The notes below the pieces were generated by a model that saw only the letters and a program-made list of their open reading frames with translations, was not told where the DNA came from and ran no database searches. Below are positions 27,205 to 36,456 of a stretch of 64,000 nucleotides of DNA, piece after piece. The position numbers and the translations under genes are program-made. Each line of letters starts with the position of its first letter. Within the stretch, counting starts at the first letter, position 1. The stretch is from Aquaspirillum sp. LM1 (GTDB taxonomy: Bacteria; Pseudomonadota; Gammaproteobacteria; Burkholderiales; Aquaspirillaceae). Where the stretch lies: the NCBI RefSeq assembly GCF_002002905.1, contig NZ_CP019509.1, forward strand, positions 3,758,001 to 3,822,000. Direction: 5' to 3'.

Positions 27205-27344
27205 CGTCATTCCCGCGCAGGCGGGAATCCAGGAGCATCCACAGCGTGCATCGGGGATGTGTGTTCACGACTGTCCGCCTGCTCCACACCCACGGCGCAC
27301 GCGGTGGCGTGGTCTGGGTTCCCGCCTGCGCAGGAACGACAAGC
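27205..27344. repeat. REPIN-like unit 2 (inverted pair of REP sequences)
   Basis: Same organisation as 26951-27085, with the shared words GAATCCAGGAGCATCCACAG and GGCGTGGTCTGGGTTCCCGC. Differences are concentrated in the loop, as expected of two copies of a mobile REP doublet. Confidence 0.7.
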
Positions 27345-27717
27345 CGGGTGAGATTCAACCGACAGCGGTCGAGTCGCCGTCTCGTTGAAATACCCGCACG
27401 CAGGCGAGCGCGCTGACCCTGGATCTCTGTGCCAATGGTCGGTTCATATCAGGGTGACTGGCGACGAAGCTATTGGCTTGCCCAGGCCAGCACTGCGCGC
27501 GGGCAGCGCCATGCTGGTGCATGTGTCCCGTGCCAGTGGGCATCGCCATGGTGCATGCTGAGCCAGACGCTCGCTGCAATGCAGCATAAAGTGGCTGAAT
27601 GACAAGGATTTTCCCCTGGTTTTCATCGGCACGAAATTTGCGTAAACGTCCAGAACAGAACGCCCGTTCAGATGGCGCAACCGGCCCCATGCCGGATAAA
27701 AAACCGAGGGAATCACC

Positions 27718-28914
27718 ATGACCATCCATCGTTCTCCCCCTTTGCCGGTCAAGGGCTGGCTACCGTTGTCGCTGGCTGGCCGTGCCCGCCTGACCTTTGC
27801 CCTGCTGATGCTGGCCACCCTGCCGCTGGTGCTGGCGGTTGAGCAGGACAGGCAATGGTCAGCGTGGACACTGGCTGGCGTGGGCTGGCTGGTGGCCTTG
27901 CTGGCCGGCTTGTTTACCGTGCGCATCGCCCATCAGGACTGGCGCTCGCTGCGCGATGCGCTGGCCGCACTGGCCGAACGCAACCTCACCCAGCGGGTCC
28001 ACCTGTACCGCACCGACGCTGTGGGTGCGGTGGCCGACTGGCTGAATCTGGGCACGCGTCGGCTGGCGGATATTTTTGTTGACCTGCACCGCACCGGCAC
28101 CGAGCTGCGCCATGCCGCCAGCGAAGTCAGCCACGCTGCCGATACGCTCAGTCACAGCATGGACCAGCAACGCGACCTGACCCTGGCCTCCACCGCCACC
28201 CTGGAGCAGCTCAGCGCCAGCCTGGATGCGATGACCGACACCATGCGCGACACCGCCCGCAGTGCCGATGCCGGCCATCAGGCCGCCACCGTGGGCGCGA
28301 CAGAAGCCCAGCAGGTGGCCAGCGCCATGGCCGATCTGGCTGCCGAAACCCGCGCGCTGCGCCACACCCTGGACGGGCTGAGCCAACGGTCAGGCGAAAT
28401 CACCCAGGTGGTGGCACTGATTCGTGAGGTGGCAACGCAAACCAATTTGCTGGCGCTGAACGCCTCGATTGAAGCCGCCCGCGCCGGCGAGCAGGGGCGC
28501 GGTTTTGCCGTGGTGGCCGATGAAGTGCGCAATCTGGCCCAGCGCACCCAGCTTGCCACCGAAGACATCACCCAGGTGGTCAGCGCCATCCAGCATGATG
28601 TCAGCCATGCGGTCACCCGCATCGGCGTGTGCGAAAGCAAGGCCGAGCACAGCCAGCACCAGGCCAGCAACGCCGCCACCCGGCTGGAGCAGATCTGTCT
28701 GGCCACCGCCGACACCCGCCAGCTCAGCGAACAGATGGCCAGCGCGGTCAGCGAACAGCGTGACGCCAGCCACGCGCTGACCTGCAATGTGGCCGCGCGC
28801 GATGTGCTGGCCCAGGACAATGCCCGCCATGTCCACGAAACCGCTGATGTGTCGCGCTATCTGGAACAACTGGCCATCAAGCTGGAAAAACTGGTCAGCA
28901 CCCACACCCTGTAA
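27718..28914 (+). CDS. methyl-accepting chemotaxis protein without a periplasmic sensor domain
   Basis: 398 residues. Two membrane helices (about 23-40 and 50-67) are joined by only ~9 residues, so there is no external ligand domain. A HAMP-like segment and the cytoplasmic signalling domain follow; the hairpin tip is [20 protein letters not shown] then [20 protein letters not shown], the CheA/CheW contact. It may sense internal signals or work with a partner: the next gene, 51 bases downstream, encodes a NIT-like sensor. The C-terminus lacks a CheR pentapeptide. The CheA system it feeds is not in the window. Confidence 0.92.
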   Translation: MTIHRSPPLPVKGWLPLSLAGRARLTFALLMLATLPLVLAVEQDRQWSAWTLAGVGWLVALLAGLFTVRIAHQDWRSLRDALAALAERNLTQRVHLYRTDAVGAVADWLNLGTRRLADIFVDLHRTGTELRHAASEVSHAADTLSHSMDQQRDLTLASTATLEQLSASLDAMTDTMRDTARSADAGHQAATVGATEAQQVASAMADLAAETRALRHTLDGLSQRSGEITQVVALIREVATQTNLLALNASIEAARAGEQGRGFAVVADEVRNLAQRTQLATEDITQVVSAIQHDVSHAVTRIGVCESKAEHSQHQASNAATRLEQICLATADTRQLSEQMASAVSEQRDASHALTCNVAARDVLAQDNARHVHETADVSRYLEQLAIKLEKLVSTHTL

Positions 28915-28965
28915 CCCGCTGTCTGCGCTGGCTGCGGCCTGCCACCCGCCCCCGGAGGAAAGACC

Positions 28966-29847
28966 ATGGAAGCCCTGGAATTGTTACCGATTGCCAGCAT
29001 GACCCTGCTGGGTGCCGTCACCGCATTGCGCAGCCGTTGGCACGGCCAGCGCTGGCAGCGTCAGCGCCGCCATGAAGGCGTGCAATGGTGCCAGTCGCTG
29101 CAGCAGCTGGTGATGCACCTGCAACGCCATCGCGGCTTGTCCAGCATGTGCCTGAACGGTGATACACGCGCCGCCACCCGGCTGGCGCGCGAACGTGAAG
29201 ACGCCAACCGGCTGATTCACACCCTGGCCCAGCTGCCCGATAGCCATCTGAGCGCAGCCGACGTGCTGCCCAAGGCGCAATGGCAGCAGTTTTGCCACGA
29301 CTGGCAGCAGCTGTGCAGCACGCTGGAGGGCCTGGACGCCGCCGACAGCATTCACCAGCACACCGAGCTGATTACCCTGGTGCTGAACTGGCTGCGTGCC
29401 ATTGGCGAAGCCAGCCTGAGCCGCTCCAGCGCCGACCATGCTTGGGTAGGCGTGCTGGTGGACCAACTGCCCGCCTTGTCCGAAGCGCTGGGCCAGGCAC
29501 GCGCCATCAGCGCCGGCATTGCCGTGCGCGGCCAGTGTTCGGCAGTGGCACGGGTGCGGCTGGCGTATCTGATCAGCCGGATAGAGGGGCTGGCGCACAC
29601 CTGCCGCCAGGCGCTGAGCGCCGACCGCCACGGTCATCACCCAGCCATGCGCGAGGGCCTGAGCCGCATCGACGCCGCTACCCAGCATATGCTCACCTGC
29701 CTGCGCTGCCAGATGAGCGGCAACCCGTCAGCCAATGGCAGCGACTGCTTTGCCGTGGCCACCGAGGCAATTGATGCGGTATTTGCGCTGATGGCCGGTC
29801 TGCTGGCCGGCGCGGCACCCCAGCCAGATTTGCCGCTGGCCGCGTAA
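28966..29847 (+). CDS. NIT-domain-like (nitrate/nitrite-sensing) protein
   Basis: 293 residues, mostly helical. One possible N-terminal membrane helix (LLPIASMTLLGAVTAL) precedes a region resembling the NIT domain: LVMHLQRHRGLSSMCLNGD is the typical helix start, with a second helical bundle carrying LPALSEALGQARAISAGIAV. NIT domains sense nitrate or nitrite and are usually fused to chemoreceptors or kinases. Here the domain is a separate protein directly after a sensor-less chemoreceptor. GGAGGAAAG precedes the start at 28966. The domain call is by eye, and sensing specificity is inferred. Confidence 0.65.
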   Translation: MEALELLPIASMTLLGAVTALRSRWHGQRWQRQRRHEGVQWCQSLQQLVMHLQRHRGLSSMCLNGDTRAATRLAREREDANRLIHTLAQLPDSHLSAADVLPKAQWQQFCHDWQQLCSTLEGLDAADSIHQHTELITLVLNWLRAIGEASLSRSSADHAWVGVLVDQLPALSEALGQARAISAGIAVRGQCSAVARVRLAYLISRIEGLAHTCRQALSADRHGHHPAMREGLSRIDAATQHMLTCLRCQMSGNPSANGSDCFAVATEAIDAVFALMAGLLAGAAPQPDLPLAA

Positions 29848-29885
29848 CCTGGCTAACTGGGCAGACGCCTTGGTACTGCGTGGCC

Positions 29886-31808
29886 TCAGCCTGCTGGCGT
29901 GGCGTCGGCCTGGCCGCCATCGGCGGTTGCCGGCGCGTCAGCCTCCTGCGCAGCCGGCACATCGCCCACCCGTCCCAGCACGCGGAATTCCACATCCAGG
30001 GTCAGTTCGTCGATGCGCACAATCGCCAGGCGCACCTTGTCGCCAGCTTGCAGGCCGTCGGGCAGGCCAGCCAGGCGGGTGACCATCGGCAGGCCGTCAA
30101 TGCGGATCAGATCTTCCTTGATCCAGCTGGCCTGCAGGGTGTCGATGCCTTCCTGGGTAAACCAGCGCAGGCACCAGAAGCGCTCCATCTGGTCCTGGAA
30201 CTGGTTGTAGGCACTGTAAGCGGCGTCGAAGTCGCGCAGGATGCCAAACAGCTTGGCGTCGCCCGGTGCAAACACCGGCGGCTGTTCACGGATCATCGCC
30301 ACAATCTGGCGCTGATTGACAAAGTCCACCGCGCGGCGCAGCGGCGAGCTGGACCAGGCGTATTGCGCCACGCCCAGACCCACATGCGGCTGGGCGGTGG
30401 TGACCATCTTCACCTTGCCCTGGGTCTGCGCACGGTAAATGGCCGGGAAGCCGGCGCGGTCGAGCGCGCCGCCCCATTCGCAGTTGACCAGAATCATCAG
30501 CTCGGACACCAGCTTGTCCATTGGCGAACCGCGTTTGCGCCGGGTGATGATCACCTTGCCGTCTTCAATGGCAAAGTTGTAGTCCAGCTGCGGCGGGCGG
30601 GTGGGGTCGGCCTTGCCGCGCCGCACTTCCAGTGCATTGGCAAACTCCCACAGCCAGCGCAGCTCGGCCTTGTACGGGTAGTCCACGCCGGGGTCGTTGG
30701 CCAGGGTGTCTTCGTTGAACAGCGGCTCCAGTGTGTCGTGGCGCAGGTTGGCGGCGACAAACACCCGGTCTACCCGGCTGTGGTGACTCAGCACGGTAAA
30801 GTCGGGGCTCACTTCAAGGTACATGCTCACCGCCGGGCAGGTTTCGCCTTCTTTCAGGGTGAACTGGCTGACCACGTCGTCGGGCAGCATGGTGATCTTG
30901 TCGCCGGGGAAGTACACGGTGGACAGGCGGTTGTACACCAGTTTTTCCAGGTCGCTGTCCACGTCAATGCCCAGCGTTGGCGCGGCAATATGCACGCCCA
31001 CGCGCCAGTTGCCGTTATCCAGCCGGGACAGCGAGAAGGCGTCGTCGATTTCGGTGGTGGCGGCGTCGTCAATTGAAAACGCCTGAACGCCAGCGTCTTC
31101 CAGCGCGTCGGGGGCCGGGGTGGCCGGGGCGCAGGCCGGGAAGCCGCGTCCCTTGGGAAAATGTTCCATCAGGAAGCCGGCCAGCAGATAGTCTGGCACC
31201 GACGGAATGCCGCCAGCGGCAGCAATCAGGCGCAGCGGCGGCTGGTTGGCGTCGCGGCTGGCGGCGTCCAGGGCTTTCCATTCCAGGGTGTTCTTGTCCG
31301 GGCGGTGCAGCAGGGTCATCAGCTGGCTGCGCAGCACGTCGGGGATGGTACCGGCGCACAGGGTGGCGGCCCATTCGTCGATTTGCAGCTGCTGCTGGCG
31401 ACGCTTTTCCTGACCGGCCAGCGCGGCCTTGAGGGTGTCTTCCGGCGCGGCCTTGTAGTGGCCACGGCCTTTGCGATAGAAGTACATCGGCGCGCCATGC
31501 AGGCGCAGGGCAATCGCGGCGGCTTCCACTGCCGACGGTGCATGGCCCCAGTAGTCAGCAGCCAGCGCTTCAAAGCCAAATTCATCACTGCCGCAGCATT
31601 CCCACAGGAAATCCACGTCGATGTCGTTGGCAGCGGTTTCTGCCGCAGGCAAAAAATCCGCCAGCGGCGAGGTAAATTTCAGCAGCACGGCCGCCGCCTT
31701 GATTTTGCTGCGCTTGCCGTGCGGGGCTTCCACCTGCAGGCTGGCATCGGTGGTGGACATTACCGCGCCAACCTTGAAAGCGCCGTCTTCTTCGTAAAAC
31801 ACGTTCAT
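29886..31808 (-). CDS. RNB-domain 3'-5' exoribonuclease (RNase II family)
   Basis: 640 residues. The RNB catalytic block is present: FSIDDAATTEIDDAFSLSRL, with its metal-binding aspartates near residue 245, then GVHIAAPTLGIDVDSDLEK, YFPGDKITMLPDDVVSQFTL and, later, YAWSSSPLRRAVDFVNQRQ. The N-terminal part is a divergent cold-shock/helical region rather than the classic two CSD domains, as in the betaproteobacterial RNase II-like branch. It degrades single-stranded RNA in the cytoplasm. The ATG at 31808 gives MNVFYEEDGAFKVG; the upstream extension lacks similarity. Confidence 0.9.
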   Translation of the reverse strand: MNVFYEEDGAFKVGAVMSTTDASLQVEAPHGKRSKIKAAAVLLKFTSPLADFLPAAETAANDIDVDFLWECCGSDEFGFEALAADYWGHAPSAVEAAAIALRLHGAPMYFYRKGRGHYKAAPEDTLKAALAGQEKRRQQQLQIDEWAATLCAGTIPDVLRSQLMTLLHRPDKNTLEWKALDAASRDANQPPLRLIAAAGGIPSVPDYLLAGFLMEHFPKGRGFPACAPATPAPDALEDAGVQAFSIDDAATTEIDDAFSLSRLDNGNWRVGVHIAAPTLGIDVDSDLEKLVYNRLSTVYFPGDKITMLPDDVVSQFTLKEGETCPAVSMYLEVSPDFTVLSHHSRVDRVFVAANLRHDTLEPLFNEDTLANDPGVDYPYKAELRWLWEFANALEVRRGKADPTRPPQLDYNFAIEDGKVIITRRKRGSPMDKLVSELMILVNCEWGGALDRAGFPAIYRAQTQGKVKMVTTAQPHVGLGVAQYAWSSSPLRRAVDFVNQRQIVAMIREQPPVFAPGDAKLFGILRDFDAAYSAYNQFQDQMERFWCLRWFTQEGIDTLQASWIKEDLIRIDGLPMVTRLAGLPDGLQAGDKVRLAIVRIDELTLDVEFRVLGRVGDVPAAQEADAPATADGGQADATPAG

Positions 31809-31926
31809 GTGAGGGTTCCCGTGCGGGAGAGTGGTTAGCCGGACATTATAGCAGTCCGGGATGCGGGGGCTGTGGGTCGGCGCGCTGGCGTTGGGCAGCA
31901 AGGCACACCATCGCCCTTACAATGCA

Positions 31927-31965
31927 CATCGCCCCTGGCGTCAGGACTCGACGCCAGGGGCGATG
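31927..31965. terminator. strong perfect hairpin between topA and the RNB gene
   Basis: 16-bp perfect arms CATCGCCCCTGGCGTC / GACGCCAGGGGCGATG with a 7-base loop lie 44 bases after the topA stop. No T tract follows on either strand, so it may be a processing or stabilising hairpin rather than an intrinsic terminator. A smaller hairpin GCTGGCCG/CGGCCAGC lies between it and topA. Confidence 0.5.
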
Positions 31966-32008
31966 GGTTGTGCTGGCCGTACCGGCCAGCCGGGGTCGGC
32001 TCGGGCGC

Positions 32009-34309
32009 TTACGCGTCTTCCTTGCCCGGTTTCGGTTCCGGCGGAATCACCACTTCGCTGTAGCCGCATTCTTTTTGCGGGCAAACTTTCTCGGTACCGC
32101 GTCGTTTGGTCACTTTCAGCGTCAGGATCGGCCAGCCGCATTTCGGGCAGGACTCGGCCACCGGCGGGTTCCAGGTGGCGTACTTGCACTTGGGGTAGGT
32201 GTTGCAGCTGTAAAACAGCTTGCCGTAGCGGCTCTTGCGCTCGATCAGATGGCCGGTTTTGCATTCCGGGCAGGCCACGCCGGTGTCCTTGGGCTTTTCC
32301 AGCGGCTCGATATGCTTGCACTTCGGGTAGTTGGCGCAGCCGATGAACTTGCCATACGGGCCGTTTTTCACCACCAGCTGACCGCCGTCCTCGGGGCAGA
32401 CGCGGTCTTCGATCACCACCGGGACTTCCGGCGGGGCGTTGGGGTCGTCGTTCAGGTTACGGGTGTAGTCACATTCCGGGTAGCCGGTGCAGCCGATGAA
32501 GCGGCCACGCTTGCCAAAGCGGATGTTCAGCGGCTTGCTGCACTTGGGGCAGGCTTCGTCCAGCGCTTCGGTGGTGACTTCGGCACGGCTGATGCCTTCT
32601 TTTTCCACCAGCTGCTTGTGAAAGCCCTTCCAGAAGCCATCCAGCACCGGCACCCATTCGCGCTTGCCGGTGGAAATGTCGTCCAACTGGTCTTCCAGCT
32701 TGGCGGTGAAGTTGTAATCCACGTACTGCTGGAAATGCTCGGTGAGGAATTTATTGACGATGTCGCCGGTGTCGGTGGGGATAAAGCGCTTTTTATCCAG
32801 GGTGACGTATTCGCGGTCTTTCAGCGTCTTGATGATCGAGGCGTAGGTGGAAGGCCGGCCAATGCCGAATTCTTCCAGCGCCTTTACCAGGCTGGCTTCA
32901 GAAAAACGCGGCGGGGCCTGGGTGAAGTGCTGTTCGCCGGAGAGTTTGTCCACCGGCAGCACATCGCCCACTTCCAGCGCCGGCAGCTTGGCCTCGCCTT
33001 CGTCGGCCACGTCGTCTTCGCCTTCCTGATACACGGCGATAAAGCCAGGAAACACCAGAATCTGGCCGCTGGCGCGGAAGGTGCTGAGTTCGCCGCCCAC
33101 GGTGATGTCCACGCTGGTGGTGTCGAACTTGGCCGGCGTCATCTGACAGGCCAGCGTGCGCTTCCAGATCATGTCGTACAGCTTGAACTGCTCGGCGGTC
33201 AGGAAGGGCTTGACGGCTTCCGGGGTGCGGTAGATCGAGGTTGGGCGCACCGCTTCGTGCGCTTCCTGGGCGTTTTTGGCCTTGTTCTTGAACACCACCG
33301 GCGCTTTGGGCAGGTAATCCGGGTCAAAATTCTTGTCGATGTAATGACGGATTTCGGTCAGTGCTTCGTTGGCCAGTGCCACCGAGTCGGTACGCATATA
33401 GGTGATCAGACCCACCGTGCCGCTGCCCACGTCCACGCCTTCGTACAGCTGCTGGGCGGTGCGCATGGTGCGGTCGGTGGTCATGCCCAGCTTGCGCACG
33501 GCTTCCTGCTGCAGGGTGGAGGTGGTGAACGGCGCGGCCGGGCTGCGCGATTTCTTTTTCTTTTCCACCGCGCTGACAGCCGCTGGCTGGCCAGCCAGCG
33601 CAGCCAGGATGGTGGCCTGGGTGGCTTCGTTGGGGATGTCGAACTGTTCGAGCTTGTTGCCCTGGTAGTGGGTCAGCCGGGCGGCAAACTTGGTGCGGCC
33701 CTTGTGGCTGTCCAGGTGAATCGACCAGTATTCCTGCGACACAAAAGCCCGAATTTCGGCCTCGCGTTCGCAAATCAGCCGCAGCGCCGGGCTTTGTACC
33801 CGGCCAGCGGACAGGCCACGGCGGATTTTTTTCCACAGCAGCGGCGACAGATTGAAGCCCACCAGATAATCCAGCGCGCGGCGCGCCTGCTGGGCGTTGA
33901 CCAGGTCCTGGGCGATGTCGCGCGGGTTGGCCACGGCATCCAGCACCGCCTGGCGGGTGATTTCATGAAACACCACGCGCTGGGCGGTTTTGTCTTTCAG
34001 CAGCTTCTTGCTTTTCAGGATTTCCAGCAAATGCCAGGAAATCGCCTCACCTTCGCGGTCCGGGTCAGTGGCCAGGTAGATGTGCTGGGCTTCGCGCACG
34101 GCGGCGGCAATCGCGTCAACGTGCTTGCTGTTTTTGGCGATGATCTGGTATTTCATCGCAAAGTTTTTGTCCGGGTCCACCGCGCCGTTTTTCGGCACCA
34201 GGTCGCGGATGTGGCCATAGGAAGCGAGAATTTCAAAATCGCTGCCCAGATATTTTTTCAGGGTCTTCGCCTTCGAGGGCGATTCGACAATCAGCAGATT
34301 GGCAGGCAT
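32009..34309 (-). CDS. topA: DNA topoisomerase I
   Basis: Relaxes negative supercoils by cleaving one strand. 766 residues: TOPRIM domain at the N-terminus (MPANLLIVESPSKAKTLKKY; LATDPDREGEAISWHL), the catalytic tyrosine in GLITYMRTDS at about residue 304, and several C-terminal Cys4 zinc ribbons (CPKC...CTGYPEC, CPEC...CNTYPKC, CPKC...CPQKEC), one with a degenerate CPEDGG start. The ATG at 34309 is fixed by the conserved first residues. Followed upstream by smg and dprA on the same strand. Confidence 0.97.
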   Translation of the reverse strand: MPANLLIVESPSKAKTLKKYLGSDFEILASYGHIRDLVPKNGAVDPDKNFAMKYQIIAKNSKHVDAIAAAVREAQHIYLATDPDREGEAISWHLLEILKSKKLLKDKTAQRVVFHEITRQAVLDAVANPRDIAQDLVNAQQARRALDYLVGFNLSPLLWKKIRRGLSAGRVQSPALRLICEREAEIRAFVSQEYWSIHLDSHKGRTKFAARLTHYQGNKLEQFDIPNEATQATILAALAGQPAAVSAVEKKKKSRSPAAPFTTSTLQQEAVRKLGMTTDRTMRTAQQLYEGVDVGSGTVGLITYMRTDSVALANEALTEIRHYIDKNFDPDYLPKAPVVFKNKAKNAQEAHEAVRPTSIYRTPEAVKPFLTAEQFKLYDMIWKRTLACQMTPAKFDTTSVDITVGGELSTFRASGQILVFPGFIAVYQEGEDDVADEGEAKLPALEVGDVLPVDKLSGEQHFTQAPPRFSEASLVKALEEFGIGRPSTYASIIKTLKDREYVTLDKKRFIPTDTGDIVNKFLTEHFQQYVDYNFTAKLEDQLDDISTGKREWVPVLDGFWKGFHKQLVEKEGISRAEVTTEALDEACPKCSKPLNIRFGKRGRFIGCTGYPECDYTRNLNDDPNAPPEVPVVIEDRVCPEDGGQLVVKNGPYGKFIGCANYPKCKHIEPLEKPKDTGVACPECKTGHLIERKSRYGKLFYSCNTYPKCKYATWNPPVAESCPKCGWPILTLKVTKRRGTEKVCPQKECGYSEVVIPPEPKPGKEDA

Positions 34310-34416
34310 GGCAGATCCGTGGGCAATCCCAGGCCGCGCAACGGCAAGGCCGGCGGCCATTCCTAAACATGATAAGGCCGCGCTACTGGCGCGGCCCACG
34401 ACGGCGGTCCGGCTTG

Positions 34417-34872
34417 CTATTGCAAGGTAGAGGACCAGCCGATTGCACTTAATAATTCGTCGGCCATCAAGGCATCCGGGGTAATGCACTGCCGCCACAG
34501 CACCATCAGCACCACCAGACGGGCGGTGTCCGGGTCGGCTTCGCCATCGGGCAGCTCCAGCAGGCGTTCAATCACCAGCTCGCGCTGGGTCATGTCCAGC
34601 ACCTGATGGGTTTCCAGAAACTGCAAGAACCCTCGGGTTTCGGTGGAGAGCTGCTCGATTTCTTCATCATTGAAGCAACGCATGCCATCCACCGGCAAGG
34701 CCAGCACTTCTGGCGCGGCAGCGCTGTCCAGCGAGTCCAGCCAGCTTAGCGCGTCTTCGATGTCTTCATCTTCAAAGCCGGCGGCAAACAGGCGGCGGGC
34801 CAGTTGCTCGACGTCCGGACAGGCGCTGAAGTCCGGGTACTCCTGAACAAGATAGGCGAAAACGTCGAACAT
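34417..34872 (-). CDS. smg: Smg family protein (DUF494)
   Basis: 151 residues beginning MFDVFAYLVQEYPDF, the standard Smg/DUF494 start, with helical acidic segments (LFAAGFEDEDIEDALSWLD) and the C-terminal WRQCITPDALMADELLSAI. The molecular role is not established. The arrangement dprA-smg-topA is conserved in many beta- and gammaproteobacteria and supports the call. The ATG at 34872 is chosen from the conserved N-terminus; the longer open frame to 35040 has no similarity. Confidence 0.9.
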   Translation of the reverse strand: MFDVFAYLVQEYPDFSACPDVEQLARRLFAAGFEDEDIEDALSWLDSLDSAAAPEVLALPVDGMRCFNDEEIEQLSTETRGFLQFLETHQVLDMTQRELVIERLLELPDGEADPDTARLVVLMVLWRQCITPDALMADELLSAIGWSSTLQ

Positions 34873-35087
34873 GAAAGACCTTAAACAATGGGCGGGCCGC
34901 CCTGGCGCAGGGTCACGCAGCGGGCAGAATAACAGGTAATACATCATCAACACGTTACCACGGCTGTCAAGACGGGTATATGCACAATCGTGTGGACGGG
35001 CGTTGGGCAGCGCGCAGCCAGGGCGGGGTGTGGTGTTCACACTGGCTTGGCGGCACGCGCACAGTGGTGGCGGGCAGGCCAGCGGCC

Positions 35088-36191
35088 CTACGCCATGCGC
35101 TGGTAGCGGCCACCGGGCAAAGTCTCCAGCCGGCCAGCCATTTCAAGGCGCAAAAGCATGGCGGAGAGTGCATCCGCCGTCAAGCCCAGCCGGCCACACA
35201 GGGTGTCGCTGTCCACCGGATCAAAACCCATGGCCGCCAGCAGCGCGGCGTCTTCGCCCTGCGCCGGCGCTGGCGGCGCAGAAGGCGCAATCGGCGTGCT
35301 GACGGGTGGCAGGCCGGCAGGCGCGCCCAACGGCTGCAGGATGTCGTCCAGACATTCCACCAGCGTGGCACCGTCACGAATCAGCCGGTGGCAGCCCTTG
35401 GCGTGGGTGGAATGAATCGACCCCGGCACGGCAAATACTTCGCGACCATAGTCGGCGGCCAGCCGGCCCGTAATCAGTGAACCGCTTTTCAGGCTGGCTT
35501 CCACCACCAGACACCCCAGGCTCAGGCCGGCAATGATCCGGTTGCGCCGGGGAAAATGCATCGCCAGCGGTTTGGCCTCCAGCGGAAACTCGGACACAAT
35601 CAGGCCCTGCCCGGCCAGCTGGCGCGCCAGCGCCTGATTGCTGGCCGGATAAATCCGGTCGATGCCGGTGCCAATCACCGCCACGCTGGAGGCGGGTGTT
35701 TCCAGTGCGCCGGCATGCGCAGCGGCGTCAATGCCGGCAGCCATACCGCTGACCACGGTAAACCCGGCCTGCCCCAGTCCCTTGGCCCACGCCTGCGCGG
35801 TGGCTGCACCCTGAACGGTGGCATGCCGGCTGCCCACCACGGCAATCATGGGCCGGTTGAGCAGCTCGCGCCGGCCATGCAAAAACAGCAAGGGCGGCGG
35901 GGTAGGGCTATGCAGCAGGGGAACGGGGTAATCCCTGTCATCCAGCCGCAACAGCTGGCGGTGATCGCCCAGCGCCAGCCAGTCGTGCACCGCCTGCCGT
36001 CCGGCCTGGCTGTCGTGACTCAGCAAGCGCCGCGCCAGCGCGGCACCCAGCACGTCGCTTAGCGCAGCATGCGAGGCCGCCAGCGCATGTTCCGGCTCGC
36101 CCCAGCCTTGCAGCACACGCAACCAGTGCGCTGCCCCCAGGCCGGGCGTGAGCAGGCAGTGCAACCAGGCATCCAGTCCAGTCAGGTTCAT
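35088..36191 (-). CDS. dprA: DNA-processing protein A
   Basis: Loads RecA on incoming single-stranded DNA during natural transformation. 367 residues: a SAM-like N-terminal region, the Rossmann core with VVGSRHATVQG, VVSGMAAGIDAAAHAGALE, VIGTGIDRIYPASN, FPRRNRIIAGLS and SGSLITGRLAADYGREVFAV, and a C-terminal winged helix (DTLCGRLGLTADALSAMLLR) as in DprA proteins of this group. A proline/alanine linker precedes the winged helix. The presence of DprA suggests, but does not prove, transformability. Divergent from hemA. Confidence 0.95.
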   Translation of the reverse strand: MNLTGLDAWLHCLLTPGLGAAHWLRVLQGWGEPEHALAASHAALSDVLGAALARRLLSHDSQAGRQAVHDWLALGDHRQLLRLDDRDYPVPLLHSPTPPPLLFLHGRRELLNRPMIAVVGSRHATVQGAATAQAWAKGLGQAGFTVVSGMAAGIDAAAHAGALETPASSVAVIGTGIDRIYPASNQALARQLAGQGLIVSEFPLEAKPLAMHFPRRNRIIAGLSLGCLVVEASLKSGSLITGRLAADYGREVFAVPGSIHSTHAKGCHRLIRDGATLVECLDDILQPLGAPAGLPPVSTPIAPSAPPAPAQGEDAALLAAMGFDPVDSDTLCGRLGLTADALSAMLLRLEMAGRLETLPGGRYQRMA

Positions 36192-36456
36192 TGGGGCAGT
36201 CTTTCGTGCAGGGCAGCATCAATCAGTTATTTGTCATTGGCTGATATAGCCCATGCCAGACGGGTTTGCCAAGGTAATCGCGGGGGCGTCTGGCGGTGAA
36301 GCACGCGCAAGAAGGCAAACAGCCAGGCCCCCTGTCTTGGCTGTGCATGGCTTCAGGCCGGTGAACGCCCCGTGGCCGGGGCCAATCCAATCATGGTCAG
36401 CGCGCCGTGTTCGGGTAAAATGGCCCCCTTCCTGACTGCTTTGTCTCTCCGCCCGC

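Larger units (their letters stand above)
26792..27717. other. 926-base non-coding spacer rich in REP-type repeats
   Basis: No credible gene. The first half contains a duplicated unit (26889-27085 and 27137-27344). Each copy has a GTTAAAACAAA motif followed by a forward REP arm and an inverted REP arm. The second half (27361-27717) has no clear feature and must carry the promoter of the downstream chemoreceptor; I did not find a convincing sigma-28 site. Confidence 0.7.

Noticed and set aside
26745-27416. Several short frames in the REP-rich spacer
   Set aside because: All are generated by repeated REP arms and lack ribosome binding sites.
31922-34366. 814-codon plus-strand open frame over topA
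   Set aside because: Antisense to topA, which has all catalytic motifs. The composition is that of a mirror frame.
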